Below, in pieces: positions 56,001-64,000 of a stretch of 64,000 nucleotides of DNA; position 1 is the first letter of the stretch, and every line of letters starts with the position of its first letter. The notes below the pieces were generated by a model. The model did not search any database, was not told where the DNA came from, and worked only from the letters and a program-made list of their open reading frames with translations. This DNA comes from DASRDU01 sp035560235 (GTDB taxonomy: Bacteria; Acidobacteriota; Blastocatellia; RBC074). The stretch lies in the NCBI GenBank assembly GCA_035560235.1, contig DATMAG010000076.1, positions 62,001 to 126,000 of the forward strand, written 5' to 3'. Position numbers and translations under genes: made by a program.

Positions 56001-56450
56001 TGTAACGTGGCCGTCGCCGGTGGCGGAGTCTGCCCGCTGCGGCCCATCGCACAGATCAGGCCCGCCGCGACGGACGACACCGGCAACGACACCTTCCTCG
56101 GAGCGGGGCTGTTCCCAGGCGGTGGCCTGACCTTTTTCACGCCGCCACCGACGGGATCGTTCGCGCTCCCGCCGCGTCCGGGCGTGGGCCGCAACAGCTT
56201 CCGTGGCCCCAACTACTTCAGCGTGGATATGACGCTGCTCAAGCGGTTCGGTCTGCCGAGCCTGCGCTTCCTGGGCGAAAACGCAGGCATCGAATTCCGG
56301 GCCAATGCCTACAATCTTTTCAACCGGCTGAACCTGGCGCCATTCCAGGCCAACGACGACAACACGCAGATTCAGCACGTGGACTTCGGGCGGGCCATCC
56401 GCGCGCTGTCGGGCCGGGTGGCTGAATTCCAGGTTCGGTTCAGCTTCTGA
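53013..56450 (+). CDS. TonB-dependent outer-membrane receptor with carboxypeptidase-regulatory-like domain
   Basis: A 1145-residue Oar/SusC-like porin. A signal peptide (GYLFLVLLLGSLCSTTVRAQ) precedes a beta-sandwich of the carboxypeptidase-regulatory type (IQGSVTDTQGAAVIGATVRL, YRFDRLAPGSYSITVEMSGF). The plug domain (QVDGVTAMSQAWGGAAVVTPNQ and IRRLPQIGRDPYELVRLAPGVF) and a long beta-barrel follow, ending with the outer-membrane Phe (EFQVRFSF). It would import an oligosaccharide using TonB energy. GGAGG lies 11 bases before the ATG. LacI-type operators precede it, and secreted glycosidases follow, so its cargo is likely their product. No SusD-like gene is present, as is usual in Acidobacteria. 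Confidence 0.93.
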   Translation: MQRRLLPVFRPAGYLFLVLLLGSLCSTTVRAQFRAGIQGSVTDTQGAAVIGATVRLTNRETNRTQETRSGDEGFYRFDRLAPGSYSITVEMSGFKKKLLENVQVQAEEVQGVSIQLEAGNVTETVTVTSEATQQLHTENPSIDGSLSTQEIRRLPQIGRDPYELVRLAPGVFGLGARSGTGGAEGLPNSVGPGGSNDQIFATENRPAVSANGQRVEANNIQVDGVTAMSQAWGGAAVVTPNQESVKEVRVLANNYSAEYGRNTGAQVLLVSENGTNTYHGSFFFKRNTPGLNSFQDFTRAGTAIRDDPQRVNQLLSQYGGSFGGPVIFPRFGEGGKPYWKGTDKLFFFFSYETVRRSSSRNEAQWIETPEFVSLLKNVRPNTIATRILGFPGMTPPRIASVQSVDCAFLGITDPTRCRALPGGLDIGSPTGAIGQNVASGVGGGLDNIPDVRFASLIIPDNSTAQQFNPRIDYQVTKNDLVAFSMYFVPNTRTFNDSWANRGRPGLDFTSARRNTVGTLLWTRTLSSTMVNEARFNVTRWYFNEAQSNPTIGWGLPQANICFEQCVLFSNHVGPGVFYQTTYNFRDTLSKVVGAHGLKFGVDIINEQNNDRAPWAGRPTYDFGNLWNFANDAPTSESAFFDPATGAFTDLAAYARTRYYALFAQDDWKARPNLTLNLGLRWEYFTPLRSKRDRISNLVLGPGGSLTGARLKVGGDLYEPDKNNFGPQIGFAWNPAAFDKKFVLRGGFGVGFNRLPGSRLLETRFNPPFFASFFFDQASGNIRYATASDLNSFNFPANPSARLTFDPTTGLPSSGPPVGINAVPQDLPNPYAYRYSLGLEYELPDNWVASASYQGSAAHKLPRLVPYHKFVTPNPRLSNVNLMLVDVNSNFNALLLGASRRFSRGFLFNSEYRWAKSLDTCSNDHDCRQTYPFDQSTEYGPSDFDVRHTFKASGVWNLPIFGNNKGVAGKLLGGWELSGIVTASSGFPWTPVVGGSACNVAVAGGGVCPLRPIAQIRPAATDDTGNDTFLGAGLFPGGGLTFFTPPPTGSFALPPRPGVGRNSFRGPNYFSVDMTLLKRFGLPSLRFLGENAGIEFRANAYNLFNRLNLAPFQANDDNTQIQHVDFGRAIRALSGRVAEFQVRFSF

Positions 56451-56515
56451 TCGCTTCAGGCAGGAGGAGAAGTCATTTGCCCTTCTGCCTGATTCGTTTG
56501 TGATTCACAATTGAT

Positions 56516-56559
56516 GCCGTGCTGTGCGACAGGCCCATCAGCCTGTCGCACAGCACGGC
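56516..56559 (+). terminator. 19-bp hairpin after the TonB receptor gene
   Basis: GCCGTGCTGTGCGACAGGC (56516-56534) pairs perfectly with its reverse complement (56541-56559) around the loop CCATCA. It lies 65 bases after the receptor stop codon. The sequence after it is TGAATCACTG, not a T-run, so termination may be partial and could tune downstream expression. Confidence 0.65.
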
Positions 56560-56587
56560 TGAATCACTGACTATTTTTTCTGACCCT

Positions 56588-58033
56588 ATGATTGCTGTTG
56601 CCCGCAAAATTCCGGCTGACAGTTTTCTCCTTTGCGCCTTCCTGATTTTCCTTGTCTGCCTGACTGCTGCCGCGCAGCCGGTCAGCGCGCCCCTCGCTGC
56701 TGCCGACGCGGCGATGCAGGCCGGACGTTTTGCCGATGCTGCCAGCGCCTATGAAACCTGGCTCAAGGCTCATCCCAATGCCAAAGAGGTCCTGCTTGCG
56801 CTCGGCATTTGTTATGTGCAACTCGCACGGCGCGATGAAGCCATTGCGACGCTGCGCCGCCACGTGAAACTCGCTCCGCAGTCCGCCGCCGGACAAGCTG
56901 CGCTTGGCATTGCGCTGCTTGACGGCGCAAGGACGGCAGAGGCAAAGGCAGCGCTTGAAACCGCTGTCCGGCTCAACCCAAAACAGCGCGATGCCGTTGA
57001 AGCCCTGGCCCGCATTTATCTGGTTGAAGGCAGGGCCGACAGGGCAGCATTGCTGTTGCGGCCACTCATCACGCCGTCAACAAATGACGAAACGCTGGCG
57101 CTGTTTGGCGATGCGCTCATCAGGTCAGGCCAGGCAAAAGCCGCTGCCGTTGCGCTTGATCGGCGGCTTCAGGCCAGGCCGCGCAGCGCCGCGCAGATTT
57201 ATGCCCTGGCCGCGTGGGCGCACCTCAGAGCAGGCGACCAGGCCAGAGCCGCTGAAGTCTGTGAACAGGGCCTGCGCCTCTGGCCCGACTCTGAAATCGA
57301 AGCCGCTTACCTGGCGCTGCCCGCGCCGTTTCTGGCAGAACGAATCGGCGCGCGCATCGAGCAGTTGCAGAAGGCTCCCGACGCCGCCGAAATGATTGCG
57401 CTCGGACGTACGCTCATTGACGCTGACCCGGCCCGCAGGACAAGAGCCGGTGAAATCGCGCAACGCATGCTTGCGGACGCAATCAGCATGTCGCCGGGCA
57501 ATGCTTCGGCTCATTACAACTACGGTCGCGCACTCAGCCGCAGCAGCGTCGAGCAGGCTCTGGCCGAGTGGGAAAAGGCGCTCGCGCTCAACCCTGACGG
57601 TGAACTGCGGCTGCAAATCCTGCTCAGGATCGGCGCGGCGAGGCTTGATCTGGCAGACTTCGATGCGGCGGAACAGGCTTATCAATCGGCTCTTGAACTC
57701 AGTCGCAACCTGCCGCGCCGCAACCCTGAAGCCGCGCTTGAATACGGGCGCTTCCTGCAACTGCGGTCGCGCACTGCCGAAGCGGAAACGCTGCTCAATG
57801 AAACCCTGAGCCGCAATCCATTCTCGCCGCAGGCGCATCTGGAACTGGCCAAACTGCTCGCCGCGCGCGGGCAGTGGGCCAGAGTCACCGAAGAAGGCGA
57901 GTTCGTTGTGCAGAATGCGGGCGAGGATGAAGAACTGCTGCGCGCCGCACACCTTTTGCTCGCCCGCGCTTACCTGAAGCTGAACCAGCCTGAAAAGGCG
58001 CGACGGCATCAGGCCTGGATCGAATCGCACTGA
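56588..58033 (+). CDS. Secreted TPR repeat protein (481 residues)
   Basis: A signal peptide (FLLCAFLIFLVCLTAAAQ) precedes many TPR units: AMQAGRFADAASAYETWLKAHPNAKEVLLALGICY, cited in part, and further A-x-x-x-Y/L-x-x-A-L-x-L-N-P copies to the end. No catalytic domain is seen. Paired secreted TPR proteins next to TonB receptors are common in Acidobacteria and are thought to serve as scaffolds. The ATG at 56588 begins the signal peptide, whereas the ORF start at 56519 lies inside the hairpin. The next TPR gene starts 16 bases after the stop. Confidence 0.85.
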   Translation: MIAVARKIPADSFLLCAFLIFLVCLTAAAQPVSAPLAAADAAMQAGRFADAASAYETWLKAHPNAKEVLLALGICYVQLARRDEAIATLRRHVKLAPQSAAGQAALGIALLDGARTAEAKAALETAVRLNPKQRDAVEALARIYLVEGRADRAALLLRPLITPSTNDETLALFGDALIRSGQAKAAAVALDRRLQARPRSAAQIYALAAWAHLRAGDQARAAEVCEQGLRLWPDSEIEAAYLALPAPFLAERIGARIEQLQKAPDAAEMIALGRTLIDADPARRTRAGEIAQRMLADAISMSPGNASAHYNYGRALSRSSVEQALAEWEKALALNPDGELRLQILLRIGAARLDLADFDAAEQAYQSALELSRNLPRRNPEAALEYGRFLQLRSRTAEAETLLNETLSRNPFSPQAHLELAKLLAARGQWARVTEEGEFVVQNAGEDEELLRAAHLLLARAYLKLNQPEKARRHQAWIESH

Positions 58034-58049
58034 AACGCTGTCCGGCAAT

Positions 58050-59177
58050 ATGCTCAGATCGGTTTTCAATTCGCTGGTGATTGTCGCGCTGCTGCTCGCG
58101 GCCACGCCGTCGCTGGCGCAGCAGCGGCCCGCCGGTTCGCAGGCTTTTGCCCGCATTGCAGCTCAGGCCGAACAGGCCCGCACCGCCGGTCGCCTGGATC
58201 AAGCGATCAGCTTTTACCGGCAGGCGCTGGCAATGCAGCCGCGCTGGGCTGAAGGCTGGTGGTATCTGGGCACGCTCTTTTATGACCGCGACGCTTTTGC
58301 CGAAGCCGCTGAAGCCCTGGCGAAAGCAACAACGCTCAGCCCGCAGGTCGGCACGGCCTGGGTGCTGCTCGGTCTGTGTGAATTCAGGCTGAACCGCTAC
58401 AACGACGCGCTCACGCACATTCAGCGAGGCCGCAGGCTCGGCGTCAGCGCCGACCCGCAGTTCCGGCAGGTGATGCTGTATCACGAAGGCGTGCTGCTCA
58501 TCGGCAAAGGCGAGTTCGAGCAGGCGCAGGAAACGCTTGGCAGCCTGAGCCGCGACGGAGTTGAAAGCGAGGACGTGACGATTGCGCTCGGCCTCTCCGT
58601 GCTGCGCCTGCGGCCTTCAGACCTGCTCGCCGGAGACTCTGCGTTGCGTCAGATGGTGCTGCGCGCCGGTCAGGCTGAACGCCTGGCGGCGCAGAAAAAA
58701 TTTGATGAAGCGTCACGCGAATACGAACGCCTGGCGACCGATTACGCGACCAGGCCGAACATTCAGTATGCCTACGGGCGTTACCTGCTGGCCAGCAACG
58801 ACACTGAAAAGGCCGTCGCCGCCTTCGAGCGCGAGCTTGAAAACAACCCCGCCAGTCTGCCTGCCCATCTTTTTCTGGCCGATGCGAAACTGAAACTCAG
58901 GGATTTCACCGGCGGGCTTCCCCTTGCTGAAAAGGCTGTGAAGCTGAATCCAAAGCTGCCGCTCGGCCATTACCTGCTCGGCTCGCTGCTGCTTGAAACC
59001 GGCGAGACGGCGCGGGCGATCAGCGAACTTGAAACTGCTGAACGTCGGCTGCCGAACGAACCGAAAATACAGTTTGCCCTCGGACGCGCCTACGCCCGCG
59101 CAGGCCGTCAGCAGGACGCTGCGCGAGCGCGCGCAAATTTTGAGCGACTGACAAAAGAGGCCGAAGCAAAGCCGTAG
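58050..59177 (+). CDS. Secreted TPR repeat protein (375 residues)
   Basis: The second secreted TPR protein of the locus. The signal is SVFNSLVIVALLLAATPSLAQ. TPR units include TAGRLDQAISFYRQALAMQP, WWYLGTLFYDRDAFAEAAEAL, VLLGLCEFRLNRYNDALTHI, and NIQYAYGRYLLASNDTEKAVAAF. The C-terminal units end in ARANFERLTKEAEAKP. It follows the first TPR gene by 16 bases and precedes the PF10091 enzyme gene by 58 bases, so the three are likely one transcript. The function is unknown; a cell-surface scaffold for the glycosidases is a plausible role. Confidence 0.85.
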   Translation: MLRSVFNSLVIVALLLAATPSLAQQRPAGSQAFARIAAQAEQARTAGRLDQAISFYRQALAMQPRWAEGWWYLGTLFYDRDAFAEAAEALAKATTLSPQVGTAWVLLGLCEFRLNRYNDALTHIQRGRRLGVSADPQFRQVMLYHEGVLLIGKGEFEQAQETLGSLSRDGVESEDVTIALGLSVLRLRPSDLLAGDSALRQMVLRAGQAERLAAQKKFDEASREYERLATDYATRPNIQYAYGRYLLASNDTEKAVAAFERELENNPASLPAHLFLADAKLKLRDFTGGLPLAEKAVKLNPKLPLGHYLLGSLLLETGETARAISELETAERRLPNEPKIQFALGRAYARAGRQQDAARARANFERLTKEAEAKP

Positions 59178-59235
59178 CGGTGAAAATGAACAGGCATCGC
59201 CGCAGTAACGCCGCGAGTGAACCGGCACGCAAAGT

Positions 59236-61434
59236 ATGATCGCCCGAAAACTGATTTCTGTTTTACTGCTCGCCTTCACGTTGCTCGTGCCCGGCACGGC
59301 CCTGGCGCAATGGGAATACGACCGTCACGTAATTTTTGACAACAGCCTGCCCGACCGTTCGCATTATCGCAGTCAGGGATCGTTCACCGCGCCGAGCGAG
59401 CTTGAACTGACTGACGGCAAACTGCCGGTTGAGACGCAGCACTTTGTCACGCCGCCAAACGGTCTGCGCCTGAAATGGCGCTCGCAAACAGGCGGCGAAT
59501 GGCGCGCCACGCTTGATCTCGCAAAACACTGGGGCGGTCTCGATTTTTCCGGCGATACGCTTTCGTTCTGGTGTTATTCGGAAACAGAACTGAGCCGCGA
59601 TGAAATGCCGCTGATTTATCTGGCAGACGCAAACGGCGAAGGCGTGCCTGCAATTCGTCTTGCCGGCGCGCTCGACAAGCTGCCTGCGCAAAAGTGGGTG
59701 CGCGTGCGCCTGCCGTTTGCGTTATTCACCGCACCCATCAAACAGACGAATGATCCGCGCTTCGATGCGCGCCGCGTTCGCACGATTTCAATTGTGCAGG
59801 GACTCGATGACGGACGCGCGCACACGCTTTATCTCGACGATTTCAGAATTGATGACGAAGCGACAAATGACACGACCGCGCCCGCTGCGCCTGCGGGCCT
59901 GGCCGCACGCGGCTTTGATCGTCACGTCGAACTGACGTGGCAGGCGAACAGTGAATCGGACGTGCAGCATTACGTCATTCACCGGTCTTTTGACGGCGCG
60001 ACTTACACGCCTGTCGGGATTCAGAAAGGCCACCTCACGCGCTACGTTGATTTCATCGGTGAAAGCGGCAGAACAGCGTTTTATAAGATCAGCGCCGTTG
60101 ACCGCAGCTTCAACGAATCGCCGCTGTCAGCCGCAGCGAAGGCCGCGACCCGCGCCATGACTGATGACGAACTGCTGACGATGGTCGAGGAAGGCTGCTT
60201 CAGATATTACTGGGACGGCGCGCATCCGGTCGCGGGAATGGCGCTTGAAGTGACACCGGGCGATAAGAATCTGGTCGCGCCTGGCGCGTCGGGCTTTGGC
60301 CTGATGGCGCTTGTTGTCGGCGTCGAACGCGGCTTCATCACGCGTGAACAGGGCGTTGAGCGGATGCTGAAGATCGTGCGCTTTCTTGCCAAAGCTGATC
60401 GCTTTCACGGCGTCTGGCCGCACTTTCTTGACGGCAACACGGGCAGAACGATTGCTTACTTCGGCAAATACGACAACGGCGGCGACCTCGTGGAGACGGC
60501 CTTTCTGATGCAGGGGCTGCTGGCCGTGCGGCAATACTTCAATCGTGACACGCAGGCCGAGCGCGAAATCCGCGACACAATCACCGGCTTCTGGAAGTCG
60601 GTCGAATGGGACTGGTATCGCAGGGATCCGGCGAGCGATTTTCTGTACTGGCACTGGTCGCCTGATTACGGCTTTTACATTTCGCATCCGCTCGTCGGGT
60701 GGAATGAAACGATGATCGTTTATCTGCTGGCGATTGCTTCACCGACGCACGCCGTTCCGGCGAGTCTGTATTACAGCGGCTGGGCCGGGCAGTCAGAAAC
60801 GGCTGTGCGATACCGGCAGGGCTGGAGCGGGACGACGCACGGCGATCATTACGCCAACGGCCATACTTATTACGGAATCAAACCTGATGTCGGGCCGCCG
60901 AGCGAACTCTTCTTCACGCACTTTTCATTTATGGGCTTCGACCCGCGCCACAAGCGGGATCGGTACACGAACTATTTCCAGAACAATCGCAGCATGGCGC
61001 TGATTCATCACGCTTACAGCATTGCGAATCCGCTGAAGCGCGCGGGCTACGGCGACGATACGTGGGGCCGCTCGGCGGGCATCAATGCCGGGAGCGGACG
61101 TCCGACGCCGCGCGGTGATAACGGCACAATCACCATTCACGCCGCGCTCGCTTCGTTCCCGTACACGCCTGACGAATCAATGAAGGCGCTCAGGCATTAC
61201 TACCGCGACCTCGGTGGGAAGCTGTGGGGCATTTACGGTTTTCGTGACGGCTTCAATCAGACCGAGAACTGGTTTGAGGATGTGTATATGGGACTCAACC
61301 AGGCGCCGATTACGGTGATGATTGAAAACCATCGCACTGGCCTGCTCTGGAAGCTGTTTATGTCCAACCCGGAAATTGGTGAAGCACTCAAGAAGATCGG
61401 ATTCGTGGCTGATGAAAACGGCAACCGCAAATAA
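59236..61434 (+). CDS. Secreted PF10091 glycoamylase-like (GH144-type) glycoside hydrolase with FN3 domain
   Basis: A 732-residue enzyme candidate. A signal peptide (LISVLLLAFTLLVPGTALAQ) is followed by a beta-sandwich of the carbohydrate-binding kind (about 25-210), a fibronectin III module (about 215-305: HVELTWQANSESDVQHYVIHRS) and an (alpha/alpha)6-barrel of family PF10091 (about 310-725: CFRYYWDGAHP, ASGFGLMALVVGVERGFITR, VWPHFLDGNTG, DNGGDLVETAFLMQGLL, YGFYISHPLVGWNETMIVYLLAIASP). PF10091 was named glycoamylase, but characterised members in GH144 are endo-beta-1,2-glucanases. A second PF10091 gene starts at 63824. Confidence 0.88.
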   Translation: MIARKLISVLLLAFTLLVPGTALAQWEYDRHVIFDNSLPDRSHYRSQGSFTAPSELELTDGKLPVETQHFVTPPNGLRLKWRSQTGGEWRATLDLAKHWGGLDFSGDTLSFWCYSETELSRDEMPLIYLADANGEGVPAIRLAGALDKLPAQKWVRVRLPFALFTAPIKQTNDPRFDARRVRTISIVQGLDDGRAHTLYLDDFRIDDEATNDTTAPAAPAGLAARGFDRHVELTWQANSESDVQHYVIHRSFDGATYTPVGIQKGHLTRYVDFIGESGRTAFYKISAVDRSFNESPLSAAAKAATRAMTDDELLTMVEEGCFRYYWDGAHPVAGMALEVTPGDKNLVAPGASGFGLMALVVGVERGFITREQGVERMLKIVRFLAKADRFHGVWPHFLDGNTGRTIAYFGKYDNGGDLVETAFLMQGLLAVRQYFNRDTQAEREIRDTITGFWKSVEWDWYRRDPASDFLYWHWSPDYGFYISHPLVGWNETMIVYLLAIASPTHAVPASLYYSGWAGQSETAVRYRQGWSGTTHGDHYANGHTYYGIKPDVGPPSELFFTHFSFMGFDPRHKRDRYTNYFQNNRSMALIHHAYSIANPLKRAGYGDDTWGRSAGINAGSGRPTPRGDNGTITIHAALASFPYTPDESMKALRHYYRDLGGKLWGIYGFRDGFNQTENWFEDVYMGLNQAPITVMIENHRTGLLWKLFMSNPEIGEALKKIGFVADENGNRK

Positions 61435-61554
61435 GAAGATGAAGAGAGAACGCGGAACAAACGGAAATGAACGGAACACGCGGAATCAGACGCTGGCCGT
61501 GAACCTTCAGTCTGTTTCGTACTCTCTCTTTTCCTGCTGAAGAAGGCTGAAGTC

Positions 61555-63816
61555 ATGCAGAAAGTTCTCAATACCGCGCGCAGACAAAGCTGGAACTTTC
61601 GTTTCATCACCGTTCCGGTGTGTCTGTTTTTTATTGCCCTGCTGCTGATGCAGGCTGCGCCCAGGCCGGCAGCGTCGGCTGAGGAACAGATTGAAAGCCG
61701 GATCAGTGCGCTGATTGCGCGGATGACGCTCGAAGAAAAGTTCGGGCAGTTGCAGCAGCTCGATGGCGAAGCCGATGGCAAATATCGCCCGGAACACCCG
61801 GAGATGATTCGCCAGGGGCGGCTCGGTTCGACGCTCAATGTGCGCGGGGCAAAACGCACGAATGAACTGCAGCGCATTGCGATGAATGAATCGCGGCTGA
61901 AGATTCCGGTGCTGTTTGCCTTCGATGTGATTCACGGCTACCGCACGGTCTTTCCGGTTCCGCTTGGTGAAGCGGCGAGCTTTGATCCCGCAGCGGTTGA
62001 GCGCGCCGCCGCGATTGCCGCCGCTGAAACAGCCGCGTCGGGCGTCAAATGGACGTTTGCGCCGATGGTGGACATCGCGCGCGATCCGCGCTGGGGCCGC
62101 ATCGTTGAAAGCTCCGGCGAAGATCCTTATCTTGGCGCCGCGCTGGCCCGCGCCCGCGTGCGCGGCTTTCAGGGCGCTGATTACAGCGCGCCCGACAAGA
62201 TCGTCGCCTGCGCCAAGCACTGGGTTGGTTACGGCGCGACTGAAGGCGGACGCGATTACAACACCACTGAAATTTCCGAACACACGCTGCGCAATATTTA
62301 CTTCCCGCCGTTCAAAGCCGCTGTTGATGCGGGTGTCGGCACGTTTATGAGCGCCTTCAACGATCTTAACGGCGTGCCGACTTCGGCCAATCCGTTCACG
62401 CTGACTCAGGTTTTGCGGCACGAATGGAAGTTTGACGGCATCGTGGTCAGCGATTACGAATCAGTGAAGGAGGTTTTCAATCACGGCATTGCTGCCGATG
62501 AAGCCGAAGCTGCGCGCAAGGCGCTGATGGCCGGTGTTGATATGGAGATGGTCAGTCGTCTTTACAACAAACATCTGCCGCAGCTTGTCAAAGCAGGCAA
62601 AATCCCGATGAGCGCGGTTGATGAAGCCGTGCGTCGCGTGCTGCGCATCAAGTTCCGGCTCGGCCTGTTTGAGAAACCTTACACCGACGAATCGCTCGAA
62701 AGCCGCGTCGTGATGAATCAGGATCACCTGCGCGCCGCCCGTGAAATCGCGGCTCGTTCGCTGGTGCTGCTCAAAAACGAACGCAACACGCTGCCGCTTG
62801 ATCGCACAGTCAGAGCAGTCGCCGTCATCGGCCCGCTGGCTGATTCACAACTCGATATGATTGGCTCGTGGTCGGGCGATGGCAAAGCCGAAGATGCCGT
62901 GACACTGCTCTCAGGCGTCAAGGCCGCAGTTTCACCGCAGACGAAAGTCACTTACGCCAAAGGCTGCGACGTGACGGGTGACGACGTGAGCGGCATTGAG
63001 GCTGCCGTGAAAGTCGCAAAAGAGGCAGATGTGGTCATCATCGCCGCTGGCGAATCAGCCGCGATGAGCGGCGAAGCGGCGTCGCGCAGCACGCTCGATC
63101 TGCCGGGGCGTCAGGTTGAGCTGATCAAAGCGATTCACGCGACCGGCAAACCTTATGTCGTCGTGCTGATGAATGGCCGTCCGCTTTCGATCAACTGGGT
63201 CGCTGAAAATTCGCCCGCGATTCTCGAAACCTGGTTTGCCGGAACGCAGGGCGGGCACGCCATCGCTGATGTGCTCTTTGGCGCAGTCAATCCGGGCGGC
63301 AAGCTGCCGGTCACTTTTCCGCGCACGGTCGGCCAGGTGCCGATCTATTACAATCACAAAAACACGGGCAGGCCGCCGGACGCGCAGAATCGTTACACCT
63401 CAAAATATATTGACGTGCCGTGGACGCCGCTGTACCCGTTCGGTTACGGGCTGAGTTACACTCAGTTTCGCTTGTCGGGTTTGCAGCTCAGCAGGTCGCG
63501 CCTGCGCGCGGATGAAAAAGTCACCGTCAGCATCGAAGTCGAAAACACCGGCAGCCGCGCGGGTGATGAAGTCGTGCAGCTTTACCTTCGTGATGTGGCG
63601 GCGAGTGAAACGCGGCCTGTGCTGGAACTCAAGGGCTTTGAGCGCGTGACGCTGCGGGCGGGCGAAAAGCGGCGCGTGGAATTTACGCTGACCTCTGCAC
63701 ACCTGGGTTTCCGGAATCGTGAAAATCGTTTCGTCGTCGAACCGGGAATTTTCAGGGTGATGGTCGGCAATAACTCGGTGAATCTGCTTGAGACAAATAT
63801 TGAAGTGGTGCAGTAA
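61555..63816 (+). CDS. bglX: Secreted GH3 beta-glucosidase (BglX type)
   Basis: A glycoside hydrolase family 3 enzyme, 753 residues, the usual BglX length, with an export signal (FITVPVCLFFIALLLMQ). It removes terminal beta-glucose from oligosaccharides. Domain 1 carries IPVLFAFDVIHGYRTVFPVPL, PMVDIARDPRWGRIVESSGEDPYLG (in part), CAKHWVGYGATEGGRDYN and the nucleophile region IVVSDYES with Asp300. Domain 2 has SLVLLKNERNTLPL and PVTFPRTVGQVPIYYNHKNTGRP, and the C-terminal FN3-like module YGLSYTQFRLSGLQLS follows. It lies between two PF10091 genes and would finish their products. Confidence 0.95.
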   Translation: MQKVLNTARRQSWNFRFITVPVCLFFIALLLMQAAPRPAASAEEQIESRISALIARMTLEEKFGQLQQLDGEADGKYRPEHPEMIRQGRLGSTLNVRGAKRTNELQRIAMNESRLKIPVLFAFDVIHGYRTVFPVPLGEAASFDPAAVERAAAIAAAETAASGVKWTFAPMVDIARDPRWGRIVESSGEDPYLGAALARARVRGFQGADYSAPDKIVACAKHWVGYGATEGGRDYNTTEISEHTLRNIYFPPFKAAVDAGVGTFMSAFNDLNGVPTSANPFTLTQVLRHEWKFDGIVVSDYESVKEVFNHGIAADEAEAARKALMAGVDMEMVSRLYNKHLPQLVKAGKIPMSAVDEAVRRVLRIKFRLGLFEKPYTDESLESRVVMNQDHLRAAREIAARSLVLLKNERNTLPLDRTVRAVAVIGPLADSQLDMIGSWSGDGKAEDAVTLLSGVKAAVSPQTKVTYAKGCDVTGDDVSGIEAAVKVAKEADVVIIAAGESAAMSGEAASRSTLDLPGRQVELIKAIHATGKPYVVVLMNGRPLSINWVAENSPAILETWFAGTQGGHAIADVLFGAVNPGGKLPVTFPRTVGQVPIYYNHKNTGRPPDAQNRYTSKYIDVPWTPLYPFGYGLSYTQFRLSGLQLSRSRLRADEKVTVSIEVENTGSRAGDEVVQLYLRDVAASETRPVLELKGFERVTLRAGEKRRVEFTLTSAHLGFRNRENRFVVEPGIFRVMVGNNSVNLLETNIEVVQ

Positions 63817-63823
63817 GACGCCA

Positions 63824-64000
63824 GTGATTCAGTGCGTGCTGATCTTCGCGCTGCTGCTGTCCGCAGTCCCGCGCGGCGAGGCGCTGGCGCAGTCACCAGG
63901 GTCTCGTTTGTCGCGCCAGGACGAGGCATTGCTTGAAGACCTGTCGCGGCGCTCGTTTCGTTACTTTCAGGAACAGTCTGATCCGCACACGGGGCTGACG
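63824..64000 (+). CDS. Second PF10091 (GH144-like) glycoside hydrolase, N-terminal part only
   Basis: Translation from GTG at 63824 gives a signal peptide (VIQCVLIFALLLSAVPRGEALAQ), a short linker and the start of the catalytic domain LLEDLSRRSFRYFQEQSDPH, then TGLT at the window edge. The block FRYFQEQSDPHTGLT is the typical N-terminal entrance of PF10091 enzymes. Unlike the first copy, it has no CBM or FN3 modules in front. The start is uncertain: a TTG at 63800 overlaps bglX, and no ATG is available. The gene continues beyond 64000. Confidence 0.75.
   Translation, partial: MIQCVLIFALLLSAVPRGEALAQSPGSRLSRQDEALLEDLSRRSFRYFQEQSDPHTGLT

Noticed and set aside
59236..61434. Starch-degrading glucoamylase
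   Set aside because: The PF10091 name is historical; no GH15 or GH13 motif is seen, and the GH3 neighbour argues for beta-linked glucan.

Overview
The window (about 58-60 % G+C by eye, dense genes on both strands, very short spacers) looks like a chromosomal piece of a heterotrophic soil bacterium of the Acidobacteriota, most likely Blastocatellia. This is an inference from gene content: very large TonB-dependent receptors with a carboxypeptidase-regulatory-like N-terminus, winged-helix/TPR fusion regulators, tandem cytochrome c/copper type II monooxygenase-like proteins, SelA-like PLP enzymes, Tat-exported amidohydrolases, YhcG and Rpn nucleases. No rRNA, tRNA, CRISPR array, transposase or prophage was recognised.

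Layout. 1-4 kb: housekeeping (rex, cut by the window edge; ruvA-ruvB; queA; a RimI-type acetyltransferase). 4-11 kb, minus strand: hexahaem cytochrome, exported RraA-like protein, YhcG-type nuclease with an altered active site, secreted CocE/NonD hydrolase, winged-helix/TPR regulator. 11-21.5 kb: TPR protein, two SelA-like PLP enzymes (one with a Tat signal), three-module and one-module RidA proteins with export signals, Rpn nuclease, DUF362 protein, ApbE, CBM9-like protein. 21.6-33 kb: two amidohydrolases, a quinoprotein-like propeller, a metal-binding protein, then four tandem cytochrome c/copper monooxygenase-like genes, one of which has lost every copper ligand. 33-43 kb: TetR and LysE exporter, SYLF protein, orphan histidine kinase, two-PDZ protein, HAMP-SpoIIE phosphatase, acyl-CoA synthetase. 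43-51 kb: a small Cys-rich protein, rhomboid protease, beta-oxidation genes, ribH, nusB, cupin, MFS transporter. 51.4-64 kb: a glycan utilisation locus: LacI regulator with visible promoter and operators, SusC-like/TonB receptor, two secreted TPR proteins, two PF10091 (GH144-like) enzymes and a GH3 beta-glucosidase.

How the genes may work together. The last locus reads as one sugar-responsive unit. PF10091 enzymes next to a GH3 enzyme suggest a beta-glucan, possibly beta-1,2-glucan, rather than starch. The SelA-like/RidA cluster suggests an extracytoplasmic PLP enzyme whose enamine or imine products are handled by exported RidA proteins. The copper/haem proteins at 24.6-33 kb suggest a periplasmic oxidative module.

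Regulatory signals readable by eye include a Rex-type operator before rex, a TetR palindrome on the tetR promoter, LacI-type operators before the TonB receptor, and several consensus-like sigma70 promoters, two of which would give nearly leaderless mRNAs (ribH and a ridA gene). Many gene ends carry long, mutually different inverted repeats.
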